The notes below the pieces were generated by a model that was given only the letters and a program-made list of their open reading frames with translations, was not told the DNA's origin and searched no databases. Of a stretch of DNA of 64,000 nucleotides, positions 35,481-43,997 are shown one piece after another. The DNA is taken from positions 62,001-126,000 of the forward strand of contig CBFCYE010000002.1 of the NCBI GenBank assembly GCA_965602225.1, read 5' to 3'. The first letter of the stretch is position 1. The number at the start of each line of letters is the position of its first letter. Made by a program: the position numbers and the translations under genes. Origin of the DNA: Tenderia sp965602225. Lineage in GTDB: Bacteria > Pseudomonadota > Gammaproteobacteria > Tenderiales > Tenderiaceae.

Positions 35481-36749
35481 ATGAAACAAGAACTCATATT
35501 CGTCGACAACAGCTCTGCAGAAGAATATCTCTCAAACATCCAACGCCTGGCCGGTAATGCTAATAAACAGATCAGTATTCAGCTGCGTGGCATAGGAAAT
35601 ATCAGGGAGATTGTAGAATCTCAAATCACTTCAATCCCAAACACTAAAATTGTTGGCTCCAGCGGCATAGCCAATCTCGTCATATTGTTTGAAGACGGTC
35701 CCGAGCAACTTGCGAATATCCTTCATGAATACATAGACGATGAATCGACAGCACTCATAGCCCCTATCACGAACAAGTATTTTAAGAACACACCTCTATT
35801 CTTAATATCAATCCCCAAGGCCGGCACCCACCTCTTATTCGAGCTGGCTAAAGCCTTTGGCTACACTGCCAGGGGAACAAGCCCTGAACCGCCAAAAGGC
35901 GGCGAATGGTATTACGTTGACAACTCAAATGCACATACCAGGGCAAAGCACTTTTTTGTCGAGGGAGTCTACAAGGGAGATTTTGGCCTGCGCGATCACC
36001 CATTCGCCTACTCACCGGCCATATTTAATTACAGGAACCCTGCAGATATCGTTGTCTCTGAGGCAAACTACTATCATAAAAAAGGCAAAACCGCTTTTTA
36101 TAACTATTTTGCCCATGACGATTTCAACCAGCGACTAGCAAAACTGATCAATGACCCCTACCTGCTAGGCAACATTCGCGACAGAATATTAGACTTCCTC
36201 GCCTGGCCTGACTTTGGCAATGTAATACCAGCCTCATTCGAAGAACTGATTGGCTCCAAGGGTGGTGGGTCAGACAGCACACAGAAAAAGCTAATTTGGT
36301 CATTACAACTTAAGCTACAGGTACCTGGCGATCCGGAAGAATTTGGTCGAGCAATCTTCAAAGAAGACAGTGACACTTTTTTCAAAGGGCAATGCGGCGG
36401 ATACCGTGACAAATTTGATGCCGGTCACTACCAGGCATTCCGGGAGCAGCCCCAAGACTTTCTGCAAAGGCTAGGCTATACAATCGAAGAAAATGACACA
36501 GTTTTCTCATCACGCATCGACGAATTCAGACAAAGAAAATTAAGCGTGGACAAAGCTGAAGCATGGCCACCTTATATTATTGACAACCAATTTCTTGACC
36601 ATCGAATCATTCGCTATCAAGACTCTTACTATGGTGTTCCATTCGGCGAAAATCTATCCAACATAGAGACAAAAGACAACATCGTAAAAGGCCGCTATTT
36701 CGAAGAAGTGGAAACAAAACTAGCCAAAAAATATATCCTCGACAAATAA
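35481..36749 (+). CDS. Sulfotransferase-fold protein 2
   Basis: 422 residues. After a 110-residue N-terminal segment of unknown role comes LFLISIPKAGTHLLFELAKAFGY, the 5'-phosphosulfate loop (PKAGTH for PKSGTT), and FNYRNPADIVVSEANYYHKKG, the 3'-phosphate motif. The C-terminal region ends with YIIDNQFLDHRIIRYQD. It is distinct from protein 1 in loop sequence and domain layout, so the pair is not a recent duplication. It is 17 bases downstream of protein 1 and its stop is four bases from the convergent radical SAM gene. Confidence 0.74.
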   Translation: MKQELIFVDNSSAEEYLSNIQRLAGNANKQISIQLRGIGNIREIVESQITSIPNTKIVGSSGIANLVILFEDGPEQLANILHEYIDDESTALIAPITNKYFKNTPLFLISIPKAGTHLLFELAKAFGYTARGTSPEPPKGGEWYYVDNSNAHTRAKHFFVEGVYKGDFGLRDHPFAYSPAIFNYRNPADIVVSEANYYHKKGKTAFYNYFAHDDFNQRLAKLINDPYLLGNIRDRILDFLAWPDFGNVIPASFEELIGSKGGGSDSTQKKLIWSLQLKLQVPGDPEEFGRAIFKEDSDTFFKGQCGGYRDKFDAGHYQAFREQPQDFLQRLGYTIEENDTVFSSRIDEFRQRKLSVDKAEAWPPYIIDNQFLDHRIIRYQDSYYGVPFGENLSNIETKDNIVKGRYFEEVETKLAKKYILDK

Positions 36750-36753
36750 AGAT

Positions 36754-39054
36754 TTATTTTATCCCTAGCGATTTGACCCGTTGCTTAGCAAAACCACCTA
36801 TCGGTATACCTTCAAACCTGGCCACATCCACTATTTTCTGCAAACGACTTTGCCTGACGGCCTGATCAATAAACGGCTCTTCGCTATACCAATAATCGAC
36901 CGGCATCACCTTTGGATATTTTTTATAGAGCGCCTCTCTTTCGCCGACAAAACGAATACCGAATTTTTCCGGTTGCTCCCAATAGATGCTGCCCGCAAAT
37001 AACATCAAGGTATTGATGTTTTCTATCTGATCAAAATAGGACTTATTCCTGATCATATTCTCTATGGTTTCATCTATATCTTTTTCAGTTTCATAGGGAA
37101 TCCCAATAACAAGATTGATGGTGACGCCTATACCAGCATTTTTTGTAAATCGAATAACCTCATCAATCATTCCCAGGGTGTAACCTTTCTTATGCAGCTT
37201 AAGAGTATTTTTAGACCAGCCATCAATACCATACCTGAGTCGTTTAAAACCTGCCTTTTTCAAAACATGAAAATACTCCTGCGTGTATCCCTTCTGCACC
37301 CTCAACTGACCAACAAAATTCAGCCCATCAAGTTTTCGACGAATAATTTCTTCGCAAACCTGCCGAACGGTTTCAGGATCACCCGACAAGTCACTATCGT
37401 TAAAATGAAAAAGCGTGCAGCCCTTGCTGGCCAGCCATTCAATCTCATCCACCATATTGCTTGCCGAGCGCTTGCGCCAGTGAAACCGTTCACCACAAAA
37501 TGTGCAGCGTGACCAACGACAACCCCGTGTCAGCACGATAGGGGTCAACTGATAACCGTGATAGTTCTGATAAACAGAGATATCGTCCACCCAGTCATAT
37601 CTAGGAAACTCGATACTATCTAGGTCTTCAACCAACTGAGCCGGTACAAAGGGGAAACTGGGCTCATCAAATCGTGAAATAACACCAGGCATATTTCTTG
37701 GTCTTTCACCCGCCATTAACTTTCTTATCAACGGCTCTAACGATGTTTCGGCCTCAAAGATAACCATATAGTCAAAATCACTGAATATATTTGGTCCTTG
37801 CACTGGCCGAATACAGTCATAACCACCAACAATCACTATCATCTCTGGCCGTGCTTGCCTGACTCTTTGGACGACCTCTTTGGCAATTAGAATATTTGTC
37901 GAATGAAGAGATAAAGCCAGCATCCTTGGGTTTGCGTTAACCAATTCCTCTACCAGACCATCTATATCATCACGAAAATACTCAATAACTTCGGGGTTCG
38001 ACCACTCATCAGAGACGACATCAATCGCCCATGGCTCCTTTCTCATTACATACCCAGTCTTGGTTTTAACCTCATCCAGGCCGTCTAAAATTCGCTTGGA
38101 GTGATAACGATGATAGAGAATAAGATCCATATCCAGCGTTTGAAACTCGATATCGCATTTTTTTAATATATTGTGAACATAGCCCAGACCGTTCGGCATC
38201 ATGCCGAGAAAGCGTGCTGGCAAATCCAGCAAAACCAGGTCCTGACTTGGCTTTATTTCTATGGGGGGGATGTTTATTGGATAAATCGAATATTCCGGGT
38301 CTCGCCATGTATTTACTGGTATGGCGTCTTCATCAATTTCTGCAACGATCTCATTCAAGGTAATTATTTCGACAGATTCCCCCCATTTCTTTCTCACTCG
38401 CCGCTTCATTTTCTCAAGAGTGAGATATCGGGTCGAGGACAGGAAAATCATCCCAGGAGATAAAGTCTGATTATTAATACTATCCTGTTGGATGACAGGA
38501 AATGCCTTTTCCTTAGCCTGGTCATCTTCAACAATCATCTCAATAGAGCTGGACAACTCAGGAAAACAGGATAAGAGATAGTTTGTTAACTGCCCTGCCC
38601 CATATATTGATATCCGTTCACTTCTTTGTAGATATGATTTAATCTTTGCCAAAAGTTCTATCTCACTCACACCTCCTTGGTAATTAAACAGGTGATTGAG
38701 ACACAACTGCCCCATCAATATTTTTGCAACATCCCCCCCAGCCCTGTATTTCAAAATAGGCTTGTTAAAAGCGGCCTCATCACGAAGCATCCCAATAGGA
38801 GCGGATGGATCTACCCCCATCGCCAAAAACACCAAATTAACTTTTTCCAACAGTGGTATTGCATCAACAAAGCTGTAGACGGGAATATTGTGGAACCGTC
38901 CCGATTGCGGAACATTACGATCAATAAAAAAAACCGTCTTAATCTTCAGGCTATCCAGCTGATGCATGCACTCTTCACCTGACTCCGATGCCCCCCATAT
39001 AGCTACAGAAGAAGTATTCGCCAGATACTTTGGAGTCGGTGCGATCAGATTCAC
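36754..39054 (-). CDS. Radical SAM protein with two N-terminal Rossmann-like domains and a B12-type domain
   Basis: 766 residues in four blocks: Rossmann-like domain 1 (about 15-120, SVAIWGASESGEECMHQL), a second similar domain (about 145-240, RISIYGAGQLTNYLL), a B12-binding-like domain (about 265-430) and the radical SAM domain (about 490-700). Its cluster motif TRGCRWSRCTFCGE has four residues between the first two Cys instead of three. A DxHxxG cobalamin motif is not seen. Related proteins methylate unactivated carbons or rearrange sugars. It starts at GTG (39054) behind AGGGA and is the last gene of the long minus-strand run from 48965. Confidence 0.75.
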   Translation of the reverse strand: MNLIAPTPKYLANTSSVAIWGASESGEECMHQLDSLKIKTVFFIDRNVPQSGRFHNIPVYSFVDAIPLLEKVNLVFLAMGVDPSAPIGMLRDEAAFNKPILKYRAGGDVAKILMGQLCLNHLFNYQGGVSEIELLAKIKSYLQRSERISIYGAGQLTNYLLSCFPELSSSIEMIVEDDQAKEKAFPVIQQDSINNQTLSPGMIFLSSTRYLTLEKMKRRVRKKWGESVEIITLNEIVAEIDEDAIPVNTWRDPEYSIYPINIPPIEIKPSQDLVLLDLPARFLGMMPNGLGYVHNILKKCDIEFQTLDMDLILYHRYHSKRILDGLDEVKTKTGYVMRKEPWAIDVVSDEWSNPEVIEYFRDDIDGLVEELVNANPRMLALSLHSTNILIAKEVVQRVRQARPEMIVIVGGYDCIRPVQGPNIFSDFDYMVIFEAETSLEPLIRKLMAGERPRNMPGVISRFDEPSFPFVPAQLVEDLDSIEFPRYDWVDDISVYQNYHGYQLTPIVLTRGCRWSRCTFCGERFHWRKRSASNMVDEIEWLASKGCTLFHFNDSDLSGDPETVRQVCEEIIRRKLDGLNFVGQLRVQKGYTQEYFHVLKKAGFKRLRYGIDGWSKNTLKLHKKGYTLGMIDEVIRFTKNAGIGVTINLVIGIPYETEKDIDETIENMIRNKSYFDQIENINTLMLFAGSIYWEQPEKFGIRFVGEREALYKKYPKVMPVDYWYSEEPFIDQAVRQSRLQKIVDVARFEGIPIGGFAKQRVKSLGIK

Positions 39055-39083
39055 GTGTTTCGTCCCTTTTTTATGAGATGGTT

Positions 39084-40022
39084 TTAAACATTTCCATAAA
39101 TATTATTGCTTATCATTTTGTAGCCTTTTATCAATTCAGTGACACCCGAATCAATACTATGAGCGGGTTTAAACCCCGTGCTTTCGATCTTTTCATTCGA
39201 GACGATGTAATTACGCTGATCCGGGTCCTTGCCGGCACCAGCCTCGACAAATACAAATTCCGGCAACTGCTTCTGAATCCGTTCACAGAGTTCCTTTTTC
39301 GACAGGTTGGCATCCGACAGGCCGACGTTGTAGATCTGCCCTGCCATGGCCTCGAAGTTTTCTATGCCGTGCAGGAAGGCACGCGTCACGTCGCGGATAT
39401 GGATGTAGTTGCGTTTGAAATGGCTTTCGAACAACACCACTGCCCGGTCATAAACCGCGCGGTAGACAAAGTCATTCACCAACAAATCAGTACGCATGCG
39501 TGGTGCCATGCCAAAGACGGTGGCTAGACGAAAACTGATAGCGTTGTCGTGCTCCAACAGACGCTTTTCTACTTCCACCTTTTCAATCGCATATTGAGAT
39601 ATGGGATTAAGTGGTGAATTCTCGTCGCAATAGTTATTTTCATCACCACTGCCGTAGGCACTATTAGTGGTAGGCATTAATACGCGCTGATCTGATGACA
39701 GGCCTTCGAGCATACTGAGTATGGCATCGCGATTGGTGCTCGTCGCCCCGACGGGGTCTTTATTGCACAGCGGCGCCCCCACCAGGGCCGCCAGAGGGAT
39801 AATGATGTCGGCCTGTTTGAGCAGTGGTTTTATCGTTTCAGTCAGGCGCACGTCACCGTTAACAACATTAAAATTTGCATCTGCACACACGTGGGCCAGA
39901 CTGTTTTGCCTATACATGAAGCTGTCCAGCACAGTCACACTGTGCCCCTGCTTCAACAACTCCGGCACCAGGATTGAGCCAAGATATCCCGCCCCGCCAG
40001 TCACCAGTATTTGATAACTCAT
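39084..40022 (-). CDS. NAD-dependent sugar epimerase/dehydratase
   Basis: Extended SDR of about 312 residues: VTGGAGYLGSILVPELL, MPTTNSAYGSG with the catalytic Thr/Ser, Tyr-x-x-x-Lys in QYAIEKVEVEK, and KRNYIHIRDVTRAFLHG. It resembles UDP-glucose/GDP-sugar epimerases rather than GDP-mannose 4,6-dehydratase, which would be longer and start differently. The start is ATG at 40022 with GGAG five bases upstream; an ATG seven codons earlier overlaps the previous gene. It likely acts on the nucleotide heptose made by the neighbouring kinase and nucleotidyltransferase. Confidence 0.82.
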   Translation of the reverse strand: MSYQILVTGGAGYLGSILVPELLKQGHSVTVLDSFMYRQNSLAHVCADANFNVVNGDVRLTETIKPLLKQADIIIPLAALVGAPLCNKDPVGATSTNRDAILSMLEGLSSDQRVLMPTTNSAYGSGDENNYCDENSPLNPISQYAIEKVEVEKRLLEHDNAISFRLATVFGMAPRMRTDLLVNDFVYRAVYDRAVVLFESHFKRNYIHIRDVTRAFLHGIENFEAMAGQIYNVGLSDANLSKKELCERIQKQLPEFVFVEAGAGKDPDQRNYIVSNEKIESTGFKPAHSIDSGVTELIKGYKMISNNIYGNV

Positions 40023-40035
40023 ACACACTCCATTG

Positions 40036-40746
40036 TTATTCACTTTTTATCACTGTCACTGCCCTGGCGTAATCTTCCGGCACACCAATGTCAATAAACG
40101 CCGCATCCGCAGGATAACCATAACAGCTCAGGCCAGCAGCGATACCTGCTTCTAACAGATCTTTTTCCAACGACAAGGCCTTGCCAGACTGGCTACACCA
40201 GTGGGCCAATATCTGCGGCGAAAGCAAATAAACTCCGCCATTGATCCAGCCCTCCCCCTCATCGCCAGACGATAAAAAATTGACTATTCGATTATTGTCA
40301 TCAAGAACTATGCCAGCATAACGACCGACGCTGCTGGCCTGACGCAGCGCAATAGTGACATCAGCCTGGCGCTGTCGCTGCATTGCCTCCAACTCGGTAA
40401 CCGGCACAGGAAACCAGGTATCACCGTTCAGCACCAGCAAGCTAATATCAGGCTGACACAGCTCAGACGCTTGTAACAAACCTCCACCAGTACCGAGTGG
40501 TTCTGCCTCAACGGCATAGTCGATGCTCAGCGTTTTATAGCGATCACCGAAATGTTGTTCAATCTTGTGCCAGAGATAACCGACGGAAAAGACCACCCGT
40601 CCTATCCCCTGCTCTATCAGGTAATCAAGTTGGTATTCCAGAAAAGGCCGGCCACCGACAAGGGCCAGCGGTTTTGGCACATCATTCACTACCGGGCGCA
40701 GCCGTGTTCCAAGGCCTCCGGCGAGGATAACCGCTTCAGTGATCAA
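40036..40746 (-). CDS. HddC-like sugar-1-phosphate nucleotidyltransferase
   Basis: 236 residues with AVILAGGLGTRLRPVVNDVPKPL at the N-terminus, LNGDTWF (metal-binding Asp) and GWINGGVYLL. Size and the KPLALVGGRPFLEYQLDYL stretch match D-glycero-alpha-D-manno-heptose 1-phosphate guanylyltransferase (HddC). It pairs with the HddA-like GHMP kinase at 44961-45959. Together they would make a GDP-heptose, but GmhA and GmhB partners are not in the window and must be supplied by the LPS pathway. Confidence 0.8.
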   Translation of the reverse strand: MITEAVILAGGLGTRLRPVVNDVPKPLALVGGRPFLEYQLDYLIEQGIGRVVFSVGYLWHKIEQHFGDRYKTLSIDYAVEAEPLGTGGGLLQASELCQPDISLLVLNGDTWFPVPVTELEAMQRQRQADVTIALRQASSVGRYAGIVLDDNNRIVNFLSSGDEGEGWINGGVYLLSPQILAHWCSQSGKALSLEKDLLEAGIAAGLSCYGYPADAAFIDIGVPEDYARAVTVIKSE

Positions 40747-40749
40747 TGC

Positions 40750-41916
40750 TCAGCACTCACTCAACACCTGCTGCAGCCGTTCCAATTGTGGCCGCAGATC
40801 ATGCGGGTGATTACCGACAAAGAAGCCATTGTCATGAGCCAGATCGGCATTGGGCGTTGCACCGCCGACTACGTCATAGTCGAAATAACGGATCACGTCG
40901 TGACGCAGGAAGTTACCGCCCGTAATCATGCGAAAACCTATATCGGCCTGACGTAGCTTTTCAAACACCTGATCGCGAGTAATACCGCAATCTGGCTTAA
41001 CGATCATGGTAAAACTAAAGCAGGAGCTTTTGCCATTTTCCTTTTGCAGGATGTAGCGTTCATCAGTACCGATGAGTTCACGAAACAGGACGGCATTCTG
41101 ACGTCGCACTTCTGTCATAGCATCCAGTTTTTTTAACTGCTCAATACCTATCGCACCACTCATCTCCAACGGCCGAGCGTTATAACCCGGCAGAATAAAA
41201 CGATAGGCCTCATTGAAGGCATCCTCCTGCCTATCACATAACGAAGTATCTTGCGGCAAGTCACGCACCCAGCCATGGGCACGCAGCGACAGACACAGGT
41301 GATACAACTCTTCGTCATCAGTCAGAATCATTCCGCCTTCCATGGTGGCGACATGATGAGAGAAGAAAAAACTGAAGGTGTTTATATCGCCAAAGGTGCC
41401 GCACTTGCGACCGTTTAGCTCAGCGCCAAGTGACTCGCAATTGTCCTCAAAAAGATAGAGCCCATGTTTGTCACAAAATGTACGCATCACATCCAGCGCA
41501 GCCGGATTACCCAGAACACTTACCCCCATTACCATGCGTGTGTTTGGCGTCAGGGCCTGCTCAAGTTTGCTGACATCCATACCCAGATTATCCAGATCGA
41601 CATCGACAAAGCGCAGCTTGAGTCCGTATTGCTGCAAGGGATAATAGGTGGTTGCCCAGGAGATGGCCGGCACAATGACCTCGTCACCACGCTGTAATGG
41701 CCTTTCTTTTTTAAATGATAGTGCTGCGGTGGCAACCAGATTGGCAGTTGAACCAGAGCTAACCATCACCGCGTGTTTCATGCCCATCTTTTCTGCAAAA
41801 CTAAGCTCGAATGCCTTAACTCGTTCACCCATGGTAAAACGATCGCTGGCAATCACATCCTGAATTGCCTGGGTTTCTTCCTTGCCCCATGAACTACTGG
41901 CCAGCTCGAAAAACAT
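40750..41916 (-). CDS. ColD-like PLP-dependent 3-dehydratase
   Basis: DegT/ArnB-fold enzyme of 388 residues, exactly in the ColD size range. Where aminotransferases have the Schiff-base Lys (SF..-K-...EGG), this protein reads SFFFSHHVATMEGG (182-195), with His in place of Lys. That change defines the deoxysugar 3-dehydratases ColD and E1/RfbH, which remove the 3-hydroxyl. The extra Cys cluster of the iron-sulfur E1 enzymes is absent, so it is of the ColD type (GDP-4-keto sugar). It lies between the TPP E1 genes and the HddC-like gene. Predicted product: a GDP-3-deoxy-4-keto sugar, probably of a heptose. Confidence 0.82.
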   Translation of the reverse strand: MFFELASSSWGKEETQAIQDVIASDRFTMGERVKAFELSFAEKMGMKHAVMVSSGSTANLVATAALSFKKERPLQRGDEVIVPAISWATTYYPLQQYGLKLRFVDVDLDNLGMDVSKLEQALTPNTRMVMGVSVLGNPAALDVMRTFCDKHGLYLFEDNCESLGAELNGRKCGTFGDINTFSFFFSHHVATMEGGMILTDDEELYHLCLSLRAHGWVRDLPQDTSLCDRQEDAFNEAYRFILPGYNARPLEMSGAIGIEQLKKLDAMTEVRRQNAVLFRELIGTDERYILQKENGKSSCFSFTMIVKPDCGITRDQVFEKLRQADIGFRMITGGNFLRHDVIRYFDYDVVGGATPNADLAHDNGFFVGNHPHDLRPQLERLQQVLSEC

Positions 41917-41925
41917 CTACAACTC

Positions 41926-42954
41926 CTATGCAAGCATCTCTTTGATGGTGGCGGTGATCTTCTCTGCCGTCGGGTAATAAAACTGTTCCAGGGTGAAACC
42001 GGCAGGTGCAGGCAAATCAGGCAAGCCGATTCGCCGCACAGGATACTTCAAAACCTGAGGGAAATTTTCTGCGATAACACAACCGATTTCAGCACAAACC
42101 CCAGCCATTGCCCAACCGGTATCTACAATCAGGGCACGGCCGGTCTTACGCACCGACTCAAGAATAATGTCCTTATCTAACGGTTTAATAGTGCGTAAGT
42201 CGATCACATCAGCGCTGATCTCTGGCAGTTGATCCACAGCCTGAATAGCTAACTGCAACGCATGCGAACTGCCGATGATGGTCAGGTCATCACCGCGTTG
42301 GCGATACACGCCCTTACCGATAGGCACCTTATACAAGCCTTCAGGCACTGCCCCCTGTTGTTTCATCAACCAGCGATGCTCAAAGATCAACACTGGATTA
42401 TTATCCGCAATGGCCGCCAACATCAGCCCCTTGGCATCATAAGGTGTGCTGGGCATGATGATCTTCAGGCCCGGCACGGTCATCAATAAACCCTGGATAG
42501 CCTGTGAGTGCTGCGCCCCTGATCCCCAGCCTCGACCAATAGCTGACCAGATTACCAATGGCACCCGTGTTTCACCATTGTCTAGGTAATGAATCTTGGA
42601 GGCGTGATTAACGATTTGATTAAAGGCCAGCAACAGAAAGTCGGGACGGTTATGCATATACACCGGTCGTAAGCCGGTCATCGCAGCGCCGGTGCAGATG
42701 CCGGTTAGTCCCTCTTCCGACAATGGCGTATCGAAGACTCGCTGACTGCCGAAACGTTGATCCAGCCCCTTGGTGACACCGAACATGGCACCGGGGTCAT
42801 CAACCCCTTGCCCCAGAACAAAGACATTGGGATCCAGCTCCAACGCCAACGCCAGCGCCTCGTTCAGCGCTTCGGTATAACTCAATTCGCGCTCACCAGT
42901 CTGACCGACAACGTGTTCTGTTTGTGATTTAATTAGTGCTTCAGCCCAAGGCAT
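41926..42954 (-). CDS. E1 beta-like subunit of a TPP-dependent dehydrogenase/carboligase
   Basis: 342 residues, transketolase pyrimidine and C-terminal domains as in pyruvate dehydrogenase E1 beta: ELSYTEALNEALALALE, FDTPLSEEGLTGICTGAAMTGLRPV, IWSAIGRGWGSGAQHSQAIQGL and the C-terminal DLRTIKPLDKDIILESV. The catalytic Glu in SEEG is present. It lies 14 bases after the alpha-subunit gene. No E2 acyltransferase or E3 flavoprotein is nearby. That, and the next gene being a ColD-like dehydratase, argue for transfer of a two-carbon unit to a sugar rather than acyl-CoA formation; this is inference. Confidence 0.82.
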   Translation of the reverse strand: MPWAEALIKSQTEHVVGQTGERELSYTEALNEALALALELDPNVFVLGQGVDDPGAMFGVTKGLDQRFGSQRVFDTPLSEEGLTGICTGAAMTGLRPVYMHNRPDFLLLAFNQIVNHASKIHYLDNGETRVPLVIWSAIGRGWGSGAQHSQAIQGLLMTVPGLKIIMPSTPYDAKGLMLAAIADNNPVLIFEHRWLMKQQGAVPEGLYKVPIGKGVYRQRGDDLTIIGSSHALQLAIQAVDQLPEISADVIDLRTIKPLDKDIILESVRKTGRALIVDTGWAMAGVCAEIGCVIAENFPQVLKYPVRRIGLPDLPAPAGFTLEQFYYPTAEKITATIKEMLA

Positions 42955-42968
42955 TACTGATCCTTCCT

Positions 42969-43997
42969 TTATTCACTATAGGCATGCGTATAAAGATCAG
43001 CCTCAACTGGATTGGCGCTTTGAATGGCATATTCAAAAGCAAGCTCAATCTCCGCACTAATCTCAGCTTCCATCTCCACTCGGACAGCGCCATCAAGCAA
43101 ACCATTTTTTTCAAGAAAATTGGCATATGACTCAATTGGACACTGTCGCTGCCAGGCTTCAACTTCTTGCGGATCACGGTAACCACTGGCGCTGTCATCG
43201 CCCGCACCACCATGGCCACGCCAGCGGTAGGCGCGTGATTCAATAAAAGTTGGCCCCTGCCCACTTCTGGCCCGCTCAACCGCCTCAGTCATTAGCTGAT
43301 TGACAGCCAGTACATTGGTGCCATCAACTACATAACTGCTTACACCAAATGCTTCAGCCTTTTTATAAATCTCGACACCAGACGGTTGGCGTTTTTCCAA
43401 AGGTGTACAGACGGAAAAGAAATTATTCTCACAAACGTAAATCACTGGTAACTTTTTGAGGGCGGCAAAATTAAGGCTTTCCCATACAGCTCCCTCTTCT
43501 GTCGCTGCATCACCGAGGAAACAGCAACTGAGCCAGTTTTCATTACGCATCTGCGCAGTCAAACCGGCCCCTGTCGCAATCGGCACAATACCCGCCACAA
43601 TTGCTGATGCCCCGGCCATACCGACAGTTTTGTCCATCAAATGCATAGAGCCACCTTTGGAGCCAACACAACCATTGGCGCGACAATAAAACTCAGACAA
43701 CATGGCTTTAAGATCGCCGCCCTTGGCCAGATAAACACCATGGGTACGGTGACCGGTATAGGCCAAGTCTGTTTTTGTTAGTGCTGAACAGACGCCTACT
43801 GCCGTGGCCTCCTGACCAATAACAAGATGGATAGGCGTTTTCATCTCATCTTCATGATAACGCGCTTCAATGGCCTCTTCGATACGACGGATCCGCAGCA
43901 TAGCAAACAGCATCTGCTGCAATTGCTGTTTACTGTAATGCGGCAACACTTTCTCAAAATTGTGAAAGCCTTGCCCTGTGTATTGAAACTTAATCAT
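42969..43997 (-). CDS. E1 alpha-like subunit of a TPP-dependent dehydrogenase/carboligase
   Basis: 342 residues matching pyruvate/acetoin dehydrogenase E1 alpha: HLVIGQEATAVGVCSAL, GHRTHGVYLAKGGDL, GCVGSKGGSMHL and the thiamine motif GDAATEEGAVWESLN ending in CENN (GDA for the usual GDG). It forms a heterotetramer with the next gene product in the family. It overlaps the Fcl-like gene by eight bases, placing it firmly within the sugar operon. Acetoin or pyruvate dehydrogenase operons would carry E2/E3, which are absent. Confidence 0.82.
   Translation of the reverse strand: MIKFQYTGQGFHNFEKVLPHYSKQQLQQMLFAMLRIRRIEEAIEARYHEDEMKTPIHLVIGQEATAVGVCSALTKTDLAYTGHRTHGVYLAKGGDLKAMLSEFYCRANGCVGSKGGSMHLMDKTVGMAGASAIVAGIVPIATGAGLTAQMRNENWLSCCFLGDAATEEGAVWESLNFAALKKLPVIYVCENNFFSVCTPLEKRQPSGVEIYKKAEAFGVSSYVVDGTNVLAVNQLMTEAVERARSGQGPTFIESRAYRWRGHGGAGDDSASGYRDPQEVEAWQRQCPIESYANFLEKNGLLDGAVRVEMEAEISAEIELAFEYAIQSANPVEADLYTHAYSE

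Noticed and set aside
36744..36759. AT palindrome AAATAAA-GA-TTTATTT between convergent genes
   Set aside because: Loop of two bases and an all-AT stem would be too weak for an intrinsic terminator.
40750..41916. Reading the DegT-fold protein as a PLP aminotransferase
   Set aside because: The Schiff-base Lys position is His, which marks 3-dehydratases of the ColD/E1 type.
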